Origin: Starkeya sp. ORNL1
GTDB lineage: Bacteria; Pseudomonadota; Alphaproteobacteria; Rhizobiales; Xanthobacteraceae
Length of the DNA: 64,000 nt
Assembly (NCBI RefSeq): GCF_012971745.1
Contig: NZ_CP048834.1
Span: 4,216,001-4,280,000, forward strand
Direction: 5' to 3'
Shown: piece by piece, positions 63,776 through 64,000 of the stretch
Numbering within the stretch: position 1 is the first letter of the stretch
How the letters are laid out: the number at the start of each line of letters is the position of its first letter
Program-made: the position numbers and the translations under genes
The notes under the pieces: model-generated
Databases searched by the model: none
Told to the model about the DNA's origin: nothing
Seen by the model: the letters and a program-made list of their open reading frames with translations, nothing else

Positions 63776-64000
63776 CTATCTGAATGAGAAGCCCAGCCTT
63801 TCGAGCTGTTCACGCAGCAAATGCCGTCCTTTCAGCGAAGCCACGGAATGCAGCCGCTGGAGCGCCAGGTGGGTCCATGGCGTGGCGTCGAGTTGCTGTT
63901 CGCGCCGGAACATCAGCGTGTGCCGGTCGCAGCGCGCGAAGGCATCTTCCTCGCGTGCCGTGGAATAGACGTCGCGATGCAGGACCGCGTCCTGCGGCAA
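63776..64000 (-). CDS. Unidentified protein, C-terminal part only
   Basis: The last 74 codons of a gene that enters from the right edge and stops at 63776, 46 bases before the Lrp start. The visible end (QDAVLHRDVYSTAREEDAFA ... LLREQLERLGFSFR) is charged and helical and matches no family I recognise. The gene may be co-transcribed with the regulator. Confidence 0.5.
   Translation of the reverse strand: MPQDAVLHRDVYSTAREEDAFARCDRHTLMFRREQQLDATPWTHLALQRLHSVASLKGRHLLREQLERLGFSFR

Overview
The window is GC-rich DNA from an alphaproteobacterium, most likely a member of the Hyphomicrobiales (Rhizobiales) near Bradyrhizobium or Xanthobacteraceae. The order rplU-rpmA-GNAT-obgE-proB on one strand is typical of that group. 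Several small orphan proteins and the composite palindromic intergenic repeats at 1506-1615 and 5893-5984 point the same way. These statements rest on recalled family knowledge, not on a database search.

Layout. (1) 1-8.3 kb is largely core genome: a truncated polyamine-type binding protein, a DUF1579 protein, a YadGH-like ABC exporter, proB, obgE, a GNAT acetyltransferase, rpmA, rplU, a CsbD/ElaB-like stress protein and tRNA-Ser(CGA). (2) 8.5-25 kb is a catabolic island. It holds a two-component flavin monooxygenase (HpaB-type oxygenase plus flavin reductase), RidA, a DUF1028 protein, LysR, a stand-alone FAD synthetase, an aspartase, a complete PotABCD-type importer, then ferredoxin reductase, ferredoxin, two Rieske oxygenase alpha subunits and a second LysR. 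(3) 25-28.5 kb is gene-poor: a Sel1-repeat remnant, a candidate anti-Shine-Dalgarno small RNA, a small gene interrupted by an in-frame amber codon, and several small proteins. (4) 28.5-31.4 kb has a TetR regulator divergent from a prolyl oligopeptidase, with a palindromic operator between them. (5) 31.4-49.1 kb looks like a specialised-metabolite or envelope-lipid locus. It has an LpxD paralogue, a Sfp-type phosphopantetheinyl transferase, a 1431-residue condensation-FkbH/HAD-carrier-thioesterase protein with no adenylation domain, a free acyl carrier protein, an MdtABC-type RND pump, a GT1 glycosyltransferase and an alpha/beta hydrolase. (6) 49.5-58.5 kb has two amidases and an amidohydrolase around a second PotABCD-type importer. 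(7) 58.6-64 kb is an Ssu/Tau-type ABC operon. Its second "binding protein" has no signal peptide and keeps the Cys/His/Arg catalytic residues of the sulfinate desulfinase DszB. An Lrp/AsnC regulator lies upstream, with an AT-rich inverted repeat between it and the operon.

How the parts may work together. Region 2 looks like one pathway: import, FADH2-dependent hydroxylation (with its own FMN adenylyltransferase to supply FAD), Rieske monooxygenation, imine/enamine clean-up by RidA and deamination by aspartase, so a nitrogen-containing substrate is likely but not identified. Region 5 could build an acylated, glycosylated small molecule on two carrier proteins and export it by the RND pump. Region 7 could import an organosulfur compound and release sulfite from a sulfinate in the cytoplasm. 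Regions 5 and 7 are the best candidates for undescribed biology.
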